A stretch of 64,000 bases of DNA from AP-15 sp963733945 (GTDB taxonomy: Bacteria; Pseudomonadota; Alphaproteobacteria; ATCC43930; CGMCC-115725): the NCBI GenBank assembly GCA_963733945.1, contig CAVTFD010000025.1:62001-126000 (forward strand), written 5' to 3'. Shown here piece after piece: positions 55,542 through 63,400 of the stretch. The position numbers were made by a program, and so were the translations under genes. Positions within the stretch are counted from its first letter, which is position 1; each line of letters starts with the position of its first letter. The notes beneath the pieces were generated by a model. That model had not been told where the DNA came from and ran no database searches. It saw only the letters and a list, made by a program, of their open reading frames with translations.

Positions 55542-55774
55542 TTAGCGTGTCGGCAAGCACCACCTTCCGCGTCTTGGGGTCGAATGCCACCAACCCGCAA
55601 TCGAACAACGTGTGGATGTCCGCGCGCAGCAACAGTCCATTCGAGGCATGGTTAGAGGAAAGGCCCCTGTACGGCGAGATGTGGGCAGCCTCCAACACGT
55701 CCTCAACGTCGCAATCGGTGATGGCGCAGCGACCGCCGTACGCGACCAGGAGGGCAGCACGGAAGGCTGGTTGA
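54695..55774 (+). CDS. IS5-family transposase, no stop inside the element
   Basis: The protein (359 residues as read) has the IS5 DDE pattern: DAEWALIAPFMP near the start, RTGCQWRMLPKDFPP and YFYRWRDSG, the first catalytic Asp in GVIDSQSVKT, then FADSAYNG and the Glu of WVVERTLAWLNRNRRLAKDFE. It normally ends near LLVRRLA; here no stop occurs before the right end at 55541, so the frame runs 77 codons into the antisense of the HNH gene. The start at 54695 follows GGGGGAC. Activity is likely still possible since the core is intact. Confidence 0.87.
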   Translation: MWTEITRPKYDRVAPRYASDLIDAEWALIAPFMPVRKLLGRPRGTDLRAVLDAILYIARTGCQWRMLPKDFPPFTTVQGYFYRWRDSGLFEQINFELLLQARGVAGREPSPSAGVIDSQSVKTTESGGPRGYDAAKKIKGRKRHVVTDTSGLLVGVVVHPADIQDRDGAGLVIEAIHDLFPWLRHLFADSAYNGPNLRAALVKFGDWSIEIVKRAAATAGFQLLPRRWVVERTLAWLNRNRRLAKDFEASIASAAAWVYIASVQLLVRRLAPTQPGRFLSQTLSVSASTTFRVLGSNATNPQSNNVWMSARSNSPFEAWLEERPLYGEMWAASNTSSTSQSVMAQRPPYATRRAARKAG

Positions 55775-56533
55775 CCGCGCCGAATGCAGATGGCGCGCAT
55801 TGCGCGCTCGCGTTCGTCTGCAACACTGGCGGGATCGTAGGCGGGGTTATCGGCCTCCTTGCTGTTGATGGTTAGATTTCCATCGAGCAGCACCGCGATA
55901 AGTCGATGCTCAAGTTCAGCGGCTACATCGTCGGGAACCAGCGTACCACTGCTCTGCGCGTTGATGAGGTGTCTCGGTACAAATTCTTCAACTGAAGCCA
56001 GCGGGAGGAGGAAGTCAGCGGTGGGATCAACCAGTCTCTGAAAACGGATTTCGGCCCTGCGATGTAACTCAGGATCAGTCGGCGTGCTGCGCATTTCCGG
56101 AGATCGGACAATTTCACCGACGCCGATTACTCCTCTTGGGCTCTTCGTGCCTTGCTTAAACACATAAACCCGCTCGCCAACTCGAGCCCCATTGTTCGCA
56201 ATTCGCCACCATTCGGTGGAGTCAGGGGCGTCGGGATCAGCTTCCACACGCCCGATCAAGTCGCGTAAATTGGACAACGGCCAGCCTAGATCGGATTCTT
56301 CTTTGGGCACGTAGGTCAGCCAGTAAGCGGCCATGCCAGAAAAACCTCCGGAAATATCAGGAGCCTACGCAACATTTCCCATATTTTCATCAGGATAGTC
56401 CGTGTGCAAGCCTGGTGCAAATGGCCGTTACCCACGCAAAGCAGAAATCCAAATCGGGACAAGCGCGGCGAGGAAATTGCCTCGACGGTGCCCCTGGCCT
56501 AGGTTCCGGCCGGAACGGCGCAGGAGGATAAGA

Positions 56534-57532
56534 GTGACCGGCAGCGGCAGTTCGCGAATTCCTCTGGCGCCGCTGGATTCGCTGGCCGTCGATGTCATCA
56601 CCGACGACGTCAGCGACAATTACGTCAGCAAGACGCTGTTCGCGGTCTCCGAATTCGCCAACATCGTGCGCGCCGGCGCCAAGGCGTTGTCGGGCGAGGC
56701 ATTGCTGTGCGCCAATCTGGGCTTTGGCTGCAGGCTGGTCTCCACCGTCGGCGGCGTGCGTCACACGATGCTGTTCGACACCGGGCCCGAAGGCGCGATC
56801 TTCATCCGAAATTGCGCCAATCTCGGAATCCAGTTGGGCGAGATCGAATGCATCGCGGTCAGCCACGGCCACTGGGATCACATGGCGGCATTGCCGGCGG
56901 CACTCGATGCGATCCGAGACCAGGGCGGCAAGGCGACCGTCCACGTCAACCCCGGAATGTTCAACGAGCGCGCGGTCCAATTGAGCAGCGGAACGGTCGT
57001 GCCGGCCGCCAAAGTACCCTCCCCGGCCGAGATTGAGACGCTGGGCGCAACGGTGGTCAACGACCCGGCAGCACGACTGTTGCTCGACGGCCATTTCTAT
57101 TTGAGCGGCGAAATTCCACGGCTCAGCGCCTTTGAAAAAGGGCGAGTCGATCACCTCAGCCGGAGCGGCCCCGACGCACCGTGGCAGCCCGATCCGTTGC
57201 TGATGGATGAGCGCATGCTCGTCGCCCATGTCCGCGGTCTCGGGTTGATCGTCTTCAGCGCCTGCTCGCATGCCGGTATCGTCAATGTTTGCACCGAGGT
57301 GCGCAATCTCTTCCCCGACTTGCCGATCCATTGCGTGATGGGCGGCCTGCATCTGGGCGGGGTCATGGAACGGCTGATACCCGATACGGTCGAAGCGCTG
57401 CGGCCGTTCGCGGTTGCGCACATCATCACCGGGCATTGCACCGGCTGGCGCGCGTTGCACGCGCTCGCCAACGCCTTTGGCGACGCGGTCAGTCAGTCCG
57501 CGGTCGGCACCACCTATACCTTCTCGCGCTGA
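56534..57532 (+). CDS. MBL-fold metallo-hydrolase, RFA-P synthase-like
   Basis: From the GTG at 56534 (behind AGGAGGA) the product is 332 residues with the metallo-beta-lactamase metal site HGHWDH (His111, His113, Asp115, His116), NPGMFNER, and later SACSHAGIVN and GGLHLGG, which carry further metal ligands. This pattern is the family that includes 7,8-dihydropterin-6-methyl-4-(beta-D-ribofuranosyl)-aminobenzene phosphate synthase-like proteins. Its stop overlaps the next start (TGATG), so the two are co-translated. Confidence 0.85.
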   Translation: MTGSGSSRIPLAPLDSLAVDVITDDVSDNYVSKTLFAVSEFANIVRAGAKALSGEALLCANLGFGCRLVSTVGGVRHTMLFDTGPEGAIFIRNCANLGIQLGEIECIAVSHGHWDHMAALPAALDAIRDQGGKATVHVNPGMFNERAVQLSSGTVVPAAKVPSPAEIETLGATVVNDPAARLLLDGHFYLSGEIPRLSAFEKGRVDHLSRSGPDAPWQPDPLLMDERMLVAHVRGLGLIVFSACSHAGIVNVCTEVRNLFPDLPIHCVMGGLHLGGVMERLIPDTVEALRPFAVAHIITGHCTGWRALHALANAFGDAVSQSAVGTTYTFSR

Positions 57533-58488
57533 TGGAAGGCGAATCCCGCCTGCCGGTCACGATCGTCACCGGCTTTCTTGGCAGCGGCAAGACCACCCTG
57601 GTGAATCACATCCTGGCCCAACAGCATGGGCTCAGGATCGCGGTCATGGTCAACGAGATCGGCGATCTCGCGATCGACAACGAGCTGATCATCGGCGCAG
57701 CGGGTGACATGGTCGAGCTCAGCAACGGCTGTATCTGCTGCTCGATCAACAATGATCTGGTCGATGCGGTCTTTCGCGTGCTGAGCAACGAGCCGCCGGT
57801 TGAGTATCTGATCGTCGAAACCACCGGCCTCGCCGATCCGCTGCCGATCGTGCTGACCTTTCTGCGATCGGAGTTTCGCGATGTCGTCCGTGTCGATTCG
57901 ATCGTCGCCGTCGCCGACGCGCAAAGCTTCAGCCTTGATCTGTTCGACAGTAGAGCCGCCGCGAATCAATTGCGCTACGCCGACGTTGTGCTGCTGAACA
58001 AATGTGACCTCGTCGGCCCCGCCGTCGCCGCAGCCATCGAAGAAAAGATCCGCGCGATCGGCGAAGCGGCGCGAATCATCCACACGACGCGGACCCGAAT
58101 CCCGCTGCCATTGGTGCTCAGCGCCGGGCTGTTTCAATCCGACCGGTATCTCGCCGATCACGATCACGATCATGATCACCTGGCAGGCGACGGTTTTGAC
58201 GCCGTCTCGTTCGAGAGCGAGGCGCCATTCGCAGCCGACCGATTTCAATCCTTTCTCGAAGAAATGCCGCGCAACGTGTTCCGCGGCAAGGGAATTTTGT
58301 GGGTCGATGGGAGTGACAAGAGTCACGTCTTCCATCTTGTCGGCAGGCGGTTCACCCTCGACGAAAGCCCGAAACCCGGCCCCGAGCGCAACCGATTGGT
58401 GCTGATCGGCCAGAACCTTAACGGCAAAGAACTGCGCGCGCGCCTCGCCTCCTGTGTCGCCGCCCCGACTATTCCGGCTCCGGGATAG
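57532..58488 (+). CDS. CobW/COG0523-family GTPase metallochaperone
   Basis: The 318-residue protein has the CobW/COG0523 set: Walker A GFLGSGKTT (14-22), the CxCC metal motif in NGCICCS (Cys67, Cys69, Cys70), the GTPase NKCD (156-159), and a His-rich loop DHDHDHDH (209-216). It is a metal-inserting GTPase whose metal depends on the subfamily (cobalt or zinc types). The His loop and co-translation with an MBL metallo-hydrolase suggest delivery of Zn2+ to that enzyme. Its 3' end overlaps that of the opposing DUF1275 gene by 20 bases. Confidence 0.9.
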   Translation: MEGESRLPVTIVTGFLGSGKTTLVNHILAQQHGLRIAVMVNEIGDLAIDNELIIGAAGDMVELSNGCICCSINNDLVDAVFRVLSNEPPVEYLIVETTGLADPLPIVLTFLRSEFRDVVRVDSIVAVADAQSFSLDLFDSRAAANQLRYADVVLLNKCDLVGPAVAAAIEEKIRAIGEAARIIHTTRTRIPLPLVLSAGLFQSDRYLADHDHDHDHLAGDGFDAVSFESEAPFAADRFQSFLEEMPRNVFRGKGILWVDGSDKSHVFHLVGRRFTLDESPKPGPERNRLVLIGQNLNGKELRARLASCVAAPTIPAPG

Positions 58489-59119
58489 CGACCGACCAGA
58501 GGGTCAGCAGGCAGGCGGCGGCCACCGGAATCCAAATCACGCCGGCCCCCATCCGTACATATCCAGCGCCGGCGGCAACCGCTCCGACGACCAACCCCAC
58601 CCAGGGCAGGGCCTGCTCCGCCCAAGCCCAACCGGCGCCTCGCCCGGTCAGAAAATCGCCCAATCCTTGGCCGAATTTGACCAAAGTTCCGGTGACAAAG
58701 GTCAGGCTGACCGCAAGATTTCCGGCACGGTGCATCGATGCGTTCAAAGCCCCCATCGCGACCACCATCGGCTCGGGCGCGGTTCCGAACACCGCGGCAG
58801 CCGCGAGCAGCAGCGCCACCACGGCGAGCACGCAGGTCAGATGCCAGCGGCCGGAGCAATGCGCAATCATTTGTCCGCCCGCCGCACCCGTCACGAACAG
58901 CGCGATCAACCACAGTATCGAACCGGCCTCGGTCACCCGGCCGCGGCCGAGCGCGACCGCGAACTGTGTGCTGTTCCCGCTCATATACGAGACAAACAGG
59001 TGACCGAGGCGAAGAAAGCCGATCGCGTCGACCATGCCGGCGAGACCGGCCAAGAGGAACGCGAGCATCAGGCCACGTGCCTGGTCTACCCTTGCGCCGC
59101 GATCACCGTCGACTGCCAT
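58469..59119 (-). CDS. DUF1275 (YoaK-like) membrane protein
   Basis: The 216-residue protein has six membrane helices and the DUF1275 signatures GMVDAIGFLRLGHLFVSYMSGNSTQ (motifs GMVDAIGFL and SYMSGN, residues about 28-50) and LNASMHRAG (124-132), with a long run GTLVKFGQGLGD before the fifth helix. Function is unknown; some relatives are called membrane transporters on weak evidence. The gene is convergent with the CobW gene. Confidence 0.86.
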   Translation of the reverse strand: MAVDGDRGARVDQARGLMLAFLLAGLAGMVDAIGFLRLGHLFVSYMSGNSTQFAVALGRGRVTEAGSILWLIALFVTGAAGGQMIAHCSGRWHLTCVLAVVALLLAAAAVFGTAPEPMVVAMGALNASMHRAGNLAVSLTFVTGTLVKFGQGLGDFLTGRGAGWAWAEQALPWVGLVVGAVAAGAGYVRMGAGVIWIPVAAACLLTLWSVAIPEPE

Positions 59120-59424
59120 TTTTCGCTGCCCCTAGCCCCGGTCAGGCTGGCGAAGCCGGCGCCCGACTTGCCGCGCTGCGAATGCGAGTAAGTTCGGATC
59201 GCACTGCTTATCCGCCTCTTGTCATCCAGCCGCTACGATACCACTTTGGGGATTATCGGAGGCTCGGACTGCCGTTCTCGTTGATAGACGTCGAGATCGA
59301 AGGTCCGTTGACCGCGTTTTCTGGGCCGCTTAGGCTACCCGGCGGAATCGGCCGGTCGTTATCATCTTGATAGGGCGGCGCAGACTACGATCGGTGCTTG
59401 AAGCAAACTTGCACGGGTGAAGAT
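59120..59424. other. Intergenic stretch, no supported gene
   Basis: No reading frame with protein-like composition. The last 60 bases precede the XRE regulator, but I see no clear promoter or operator. Confidence 0.45.
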
Positions 59425-59796
59425 ATGGCTAAGCCGAAGAGAGGGCGGTCGACCGCCGCAATCGATGACCATGTCGGAGCACGCATTCGCGAGCGCCGCA
59501 TCATGCTGGGGCTCACGCAGCAGCAGCTCGCCGAGATGATCGGCGTCACCTATCAGCAGGCGCACAAATACGAGCGCGGGATCAATCGCGTTTCGGCCGG
59601 GAGGCTGTTCGAGATTGCCCGCGCACTGAGCGCGCCGGTCAGCCATTTCTACGAAGGGATCGGCGAGGAAGGACCGCGCCAGGTCACGCCGCATCAGCGC
59701 ATGCTGCTCGAAATCGCGCGCAATTTCGCCGAGATCAGAAACGAGAAGCATCAGGAAGCGGTGAGCCAGCTGGCTCGGGCGCTGGCCAGCCAGTAA
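59425..59796 (+). CDS. XRE-family helix-turn-helix regulator
   Basis: The 123-residue protein has a clear HTH_3 domain: IRERRIMLGLTQQQLAEMIGVTYQQAHKYERGINRVSAGRLFEIARAL (motifs LGLTQQQLAEMIGV and YERGINRVSAGRL, residues about 23-65). The fold matches phage-repressor-like regulators; the C-terminal half is a short helical segment that may dimerise. The frame reaches back to 59398, but the MAKPKRG start at 59425 is typical. No obvious target operon is adjacent. Confidence 0.86.
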   Translation: MAKPKRGRSTAAIDDHVGARIRERRIMLGLTQQQLAEMIGVTYQQAHKYERGINRVSAGRLFEIARALSAPVSHFYEGIGEEGPRQVTPHQRMLLEIARNFAEIRNEKHQEAVSQLARALASQ

Positions 59797-59816
59797 ACCC
59801 TGGCTCGCGGCGGTCC

Positions 59817-60368
59817 TCACCCCGCCGGCAGCGGGAATTCGTCGAGGTAGGGCAGGTAATCGTCCTCGACATCGATCCGCATCGCGGCGAGCACGCGCAC
59901 CAGACTGTTGTAGTGACCGATCGTGATGATCAGATCGGTGAGCCGCTCTGGGTCGAGCCCCTGGCATAGCGCAGCAAAGGTGTCGTCGGAGAGCGCGACA
60001 TCGAGGGTCATCTCGCGGGCGGCGCGCAACACAGCCCTCGCCAAAGGTTCGAGTGACGTCGTCCGTCCGGCGGTTTCCTCGGCGATTGCACGGATATCGT
60101 CGTCGGACACCTCGAATTCGCGGCTGATCCTGATGTGATGCGAATACTCGTAAGCCGACCGGGTCACATAGCCGACTTGCAAGATCGCCAACTGGCGTAA
60201 TCTTGGATCGAGCCGGCTGCCGTCGCGAATGAACCGCGCCAAGGTATTGAGGCTGCGCGCTGCGCGCGGGCTGTGCGCCAGCAACCGATAGAGATTTATG
60301 TTGCGCGCCAGGAGGTCCTGGTGCTCGGGCAGAACATCGGATTTGTCGAGATAAGGCAGGCGCGCCAT
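59817..60368 (-). CDS. Carboxymuconolactone decarboxylase-family protein (AhpD-like)
   Basis: The 183-residue protein shows the AhpD-like helical fold (SLNTLARFIRDGSRLDPRLRQLAILQVGYVTRSAYEYSHHIR; motif LRQLAILQVGYVTRSAYEY), but the redox CxxC of AhpD is replaced by SAYEY, so it cannot be a disulfide reductase and more likely belongs to the decarboxylase or uncharacterised branch. It has a conserved HH near residue 78. It is monocistronic. Confidence 0.8.
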   Translation of the reverse strand: MARLPYLDKSDVLPEHQDLLARNINLYRLLAHSPRAARSLNTLARFIRDGSRLDPRLRQLAILQVGYVTRSAYEYSHHIRISREFEVSDDDIRAIAEETAGRTTSLEPLARAVLRAAREMTLDVALSDDTFAALCQGLDPERLTDLIITIGHYNSLVRVLAAMRIDVEDDYLPYLDEFPLPAG

Positions 60369-60571
60369 TGCGCTAACTCCCTTTTGCTCGCGTCGGGCGG
60401 GTGGACCAGCCCGAATCCGGAAAATGCCGTCGCCGACGCTGCCCGGGGTCGCCAGGAGACCGAGTCCCGAGAGGTCCGATCGCGCGGGACGCCGACAATA
60501 TTCTATACATCATTTTGGTCGTGTTCGCCGCACGCGTGTTCCGCACCGCGGTCCGGGCCGGCCGACCCCGC

Positions 60572-61402
60572 TTACCGGCCTTTGTCGATCTCTCGCCAGA
60601 AATCCAGGGCGGCGCGGGCGCAGCGCTGCGGCTGCAGCAGATTGACCCCATGGCCATATCCGGCGAACAGCTCAAGCCGGCCGTGCGGCAAGGTCTGAGC
60701 CAGGATCCGCTGCTGTTCGGAGGCGATCCGACTCTTGTCGCCGCTCAGCAACAGCACCGGGGCGTTGATCCCGGCAAGCACCGGCACAACGTCGACGCCC
60801 TCGAAGCATAGATGCAGCGCCGCCGCGATATCGGGACGCGTCTTGTCCATCTCGGCGATGCACCACTCGCGCAGCGTCGCATCAGCATATTCGAGATCGA
60901 GCCGATAGCCGAGGGTGCGCCGGCACCACTCGCCGGTGCCGTAAGCCCGGATCGCTGCTGCCGTGCTTTCTTGGTCGAGCGCGTAGATCCCCTTCATATC
61001 TTCCGAAATCCGGGTCGGCGTATTGCACAACACAAGGCTCGCGACCCGTTCGGGATGGGCCGCGGCGAGCAGCAAGCCGACGAGCCCACCCGATGATTCG
61101 CCGACCCAGTGAACCCGCGGCAAGGAGAAGGCGTCGAGCACCGCGATGATCTCACCGCTGATTTTTTCAGGCGTGAAATTGTAGCCGGCGGCCGGTAGGT
61201 CGGAGGCGCCGCAACCCAACAGATCGGGCCGGTAAATGCGGCGGCCAGCGGCGATTGTCGGGACCCATCGGTTCCAGAAAGACGCGTTGCGCGCGAAACC
61301 GTGCAGCATCAGCACCGGTGTCGATGCATCCCACGGCCACAGGTAGTCGTCGACCGCGCAATTCAGCGAAAGACCTTCGTCGAGACGGATCATCGGCATC
61401 AT
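60572..61402 (-). CDS. Alpha/beta hydrolase
   Basis: The 276-residue protein has the fold's catalytic Ser103 in GESSGG (101-106), the oxyanion-hole HGF (34-36), and a C-terminal His in GYGHGVNL. The cap (GIYALDQESTAAAIRAYGTGEW) is short. The substrate is unknown. It follows the TetR gene on the same strand at 51 bases, so the regulator probably controls it. The start at 61402 could also be the later Met codons. Confidence 0.85.
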   Translation of the reverse strand: MMPMIRLDEGLSLNCAVDDYLWPWDASTPVLMLHGFARNASFWNRWVPTIAAGRRIYRPDLLGCGASDLPAAGYNFTPEKISGEIIAVLDAFSLPRVHWVGESSGGLVGLLLAAAHPERVASLVLCNTPTRISEDMKGIYALDQESTAAAIRAYGTGEWCRRTLGYRLDLEYADATLREWCIAEMDKTRPDIAAALHLCFEGVDVVPVLAGINAPVLLLSGDKSRIASEQQRILAQTLPHGRLELFAGYGHGVNLLQPQRCARAALDFWREIDKGR

Positions 61403-61453
61403 GGCGCTCCATGGAGTTGCGGGGCTCGCAGCCGCACGCGCGAAGATACCTCC

Positions 61454-62029
61454 TCACGTCTCGATCTGCGCCGCGATCAGCGCCCGGCCCGCCGCGGCGA
61501 CGGTCTTCGCCGGCCCTTCCGGCCCGAGGCTTTGGCCGATGGCGTAGGCGCCGTCGATCAAAAGCTGGAGCTGCTGAGCGAGAAGATCGGGCTCCCGCGC
61601 GCCCGCCGCCGCTGCGAGGGTCTTCAGATGCTCGCGCACAGCGCGCTTGTTGGCGAGGATGACGGCTCGGGCGGGGTGATCGGGCTCCGGAAATTCGTTG
61701 CCGGTGTTGAGGAACGGACAGCCGCGCCATTTCGGGTTGGACGCGGTCGCCGCGACTATGTCGAGAATCGCTTCGAGCTTACCTCTCGGATTGCCGGCGC
61801 AAGAAGCTTCCGCCCCGTCCCAGCGCTGCCAGAAGAACTTGTCGCGGTCTTCGAGCCAGGCAGCGACGAGCGCGTCCTTCGACCGAAAATTGCGATAGAG
61901 GCTCATCTTCGCGACGCCACAGCGCGCAATGATCGCGTCGATCCCCACAGCCCGGATGCCGTTGCGGTAGAACATCTCCGACGCGCTTTCGAGGATGCGC
62001 TCTCGTACCGGCTTCCGCTCTCCTGACAT
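61454..62029 (-). CDS. TetR/AcrR-family repressor
   Basis: From the ATG at 62029 the product has 191 residues: an N-terminal TetR_N domain (RERILESASEMFYRNGIRAVGIDAIIARCGVAKMSLYRNFRSKDALV, motifs FYRNGIRAVGIDAI and GVAKMSLYRNF) and a ligand-binding C-terminal domain. The perfect palindrome at 62059-62074 lies 30 bases upstream, between this gene and the divergent MFS gene. It probably represses itself with the downstream hydrolase and the transporter. Confidence 0.9.
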   Translation of the reverse strand: MSGERKPVRERILESASEMFYRNGIRAVGIDAIIARCGVAKMSLYRNFRSKDALVAAWLEDRDKFFWQRWDGAEASCAGNPRGKLEAILDIVAATASNPKWRGCPFLNTGNEFPEPDHPARAVILANKRAVREHLKTLAAAAGAREPDLLAQQLQLLIDGAYAIGQSLGPEGPAKTVAAAGRALIAAQIET

Positions 62030-62058
62030 TCCTGCCCTGCGCATCCAGGTTTTGACAA

Positions 62059-62074
62059 GAGACAGACCTGTCTC
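62059..62074. promoter_or_regulatory. TetR operator palindrome
   Basis: GAGACAG-AC-CTGTCTC is a perfect 7+2+7 inverted repeat centred between the divergent tetR (start 62029) and MFS (start 62111) genes. Its size and location are those of a TetR/AcrR operator. Confidence 0.85.
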
Positions 62075-62110
62075 TCACATTGCCCGCTTAGAATAGCGAA
62101 AGTGGGGCTA

Positions 62111-63385
62111 ATGGCAAGGCGGGGCAAGCTGCATTACGCTTGGGTGGTCGCTGCGGTCACCTTTCTGACATTGCTGGCAGCAGCCGGCGTGCGCGCCACC
62201 CCTGGCGTTCTGATCGTGCCGCTCGAGACCGAGTTCGGATGGTCGCGGGCGACGATTTCGTTCGCGGTCGGGATCAACATTTTCCTCTACGGGCTGATCG
62301 GGCCGTTCGCGGCAGCGGTGATGGACCGGTTCGGCCTGCGCCGCACGATGCTCGCCGCCCTCGCCCTGATTGCGGCCGGCGTGGCGCTGACTCCTCTGAT
62401 GACGCAGCCATGGCAGCTCGTGTTGCTGTGGGGCGTCGTTGTCGGCACCGGCAGCGGCACCACCGCGCTGGTGCTCGGCGCGACCGTCGCCGCACGCTGG
62501 TTTGCGGTGCGGCGAGGGCTCGTCATGGGAGTGCTTACCGCGAGCACCGCGACCGGCCAACTGGTCTTTCTGCCGTTCTTGGCGAGCATCGCCGTCAATC
62601 ATGGCTGGCGCATGGTGTCGTTGGTGGTCGCCGTGTCGGCTGCCGCAATGATTCCGGTCGTCGCGTTGCTGATGCGCGACCGGCCCGGCGATATTGGGCT
62701 CGTCCCCTACGGCGCCGAGCCGGGCGCGATACCGCCCACGGCCGCACGCGGCAATCCCGCTATGACCGCACTGCTTGCCCTGCACGACGGGCTGCGCTCA
62801 CGCGATTTTTGGCTGCTCGCCGGCAGCTTTTTCATCTGTGGCGCGTCGACCAACGGGCTGATCGGTACACATCTGATCCCAGCCTGCATCGATCATGGCA
62901 TTGCCGAGGTGACGGGTGCGACACTTCTGGCCGCAATGGGAATCTTCGATTTTATCGGCACCACTTTGTCCGGTTGGCTCAGCGACCGGTGGAGCAATCG
63001 CGCGCTGCTCGCGTGGTATTATGGGCTGCGCGGGTTGTCGCTGATCTATCTGCCCTTTGCCTTCGACGCCTCCTTTTACGGTTTGCCACTATTCGCAATG
63101 TTCTACGGGCTCGACTGGATCGCGACGGTGCCGCCGACGGTTCGCCTGACCGCGCAGATATTCGGCGTCGCGCGTGGCCCGATCATGTTCGGCTGGATCG
63201 CCGCCGCCCACCAATTCGGCGCGGCGATCGCCGCCTTCGGCGCGGGCGCACTGCGAACGGCACTCGGCACTTACCTCGAAGCGTTCATGCTGGCCGGCCT
63301 GATGTGCCTCGGCGCTGCGCTGATGGTACTGTTCATCGGGCGCACCGGTCGCGAGCGACTTCCGGCGCCGCTCCCGGCGGAATAG
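62111..63385 (+). CDS. Major facilitator superfamily transporter
   Basis: The 424-residue membrane protein has twelve predicted helices and the MFS motif A-like loop after helix 2 (AAVMDRFGLRRTML, residues about 66-79) and its second-half copy (SGWLSDRWSNRALL). It starts MARRGKLHYAWVVAAVTFL; a GTG at 62102 would add three residues. Carboxylate or drug export is the usual role of this MFS group. It is divergent from the TetR gene and shares its operator. Confidence 0.87.
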   Translation: MARRGKLHYAWVVAAVTFLTLLAAAGVRATPGVLIVPLETEFGWSRATISFAVGINIFLYGLIGPFAAAVMDRFGLRRTMLAALALIAAGVALTPLMTQPWQLVLLWGVVVGTGSGTTALVLGATVAARWFAVRRGLVMGVLTASTATGQLVFLPFLASIAVNHGWRMVSLVVAVSAAAMIPVVALLMRDRPGDIGLVPYGAEPGAIPPTAARGNPAMTALLALHDGLRSRDFWLLAGSFFICGASTNGLIGTHLIPACIDHGIAEVTGATLLAAMGIFDFIGTTLSGWLSDRWSNRALLAWYYGLRGLSLIYLPFAFDASFYGLPLFAMFYGLDWIATVPPTVRLTAQIFGVARGPIMFGWIAAAHQFGAAIAAFGAGALRTALGTYLEAFMLAGLMCLGAALMVLFIGRTGRERLPAPLPAE

Positions 63386-63400
63386 GACCTGCCCGCTATG

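Larger units (their letters stand above)
54473..56334 (-). pseudogene. EVE-like/HNH restriction endonuclease gene split by an IS element
   Basis: The 5' part (56334 to 55542) encodes an EVE/PUA-like N-terminal domain (W-L-T-Y-V-P, EWWRIANNGARVGERVYVFKQG) and an HNH domain: CAITDCDVEDVLEAAHISPYRG with the metal/catalytic AAHISPY, then NGLLLRADIHTLFD. It breaks off at KVVLADTL. On the far side of the IS (54612 down to 54473) the same strand continues LRGSDYAHLAGQGLRKPKNP and LEQRWGVFCRV, the expected C-terminal end, to the TGA. Removing the IS and one copy of the target duplication joins ADT-LRGSDY in frame. The protein would have read a modified base (EVE) and cut nearby DNA. Confidence 0.9.
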
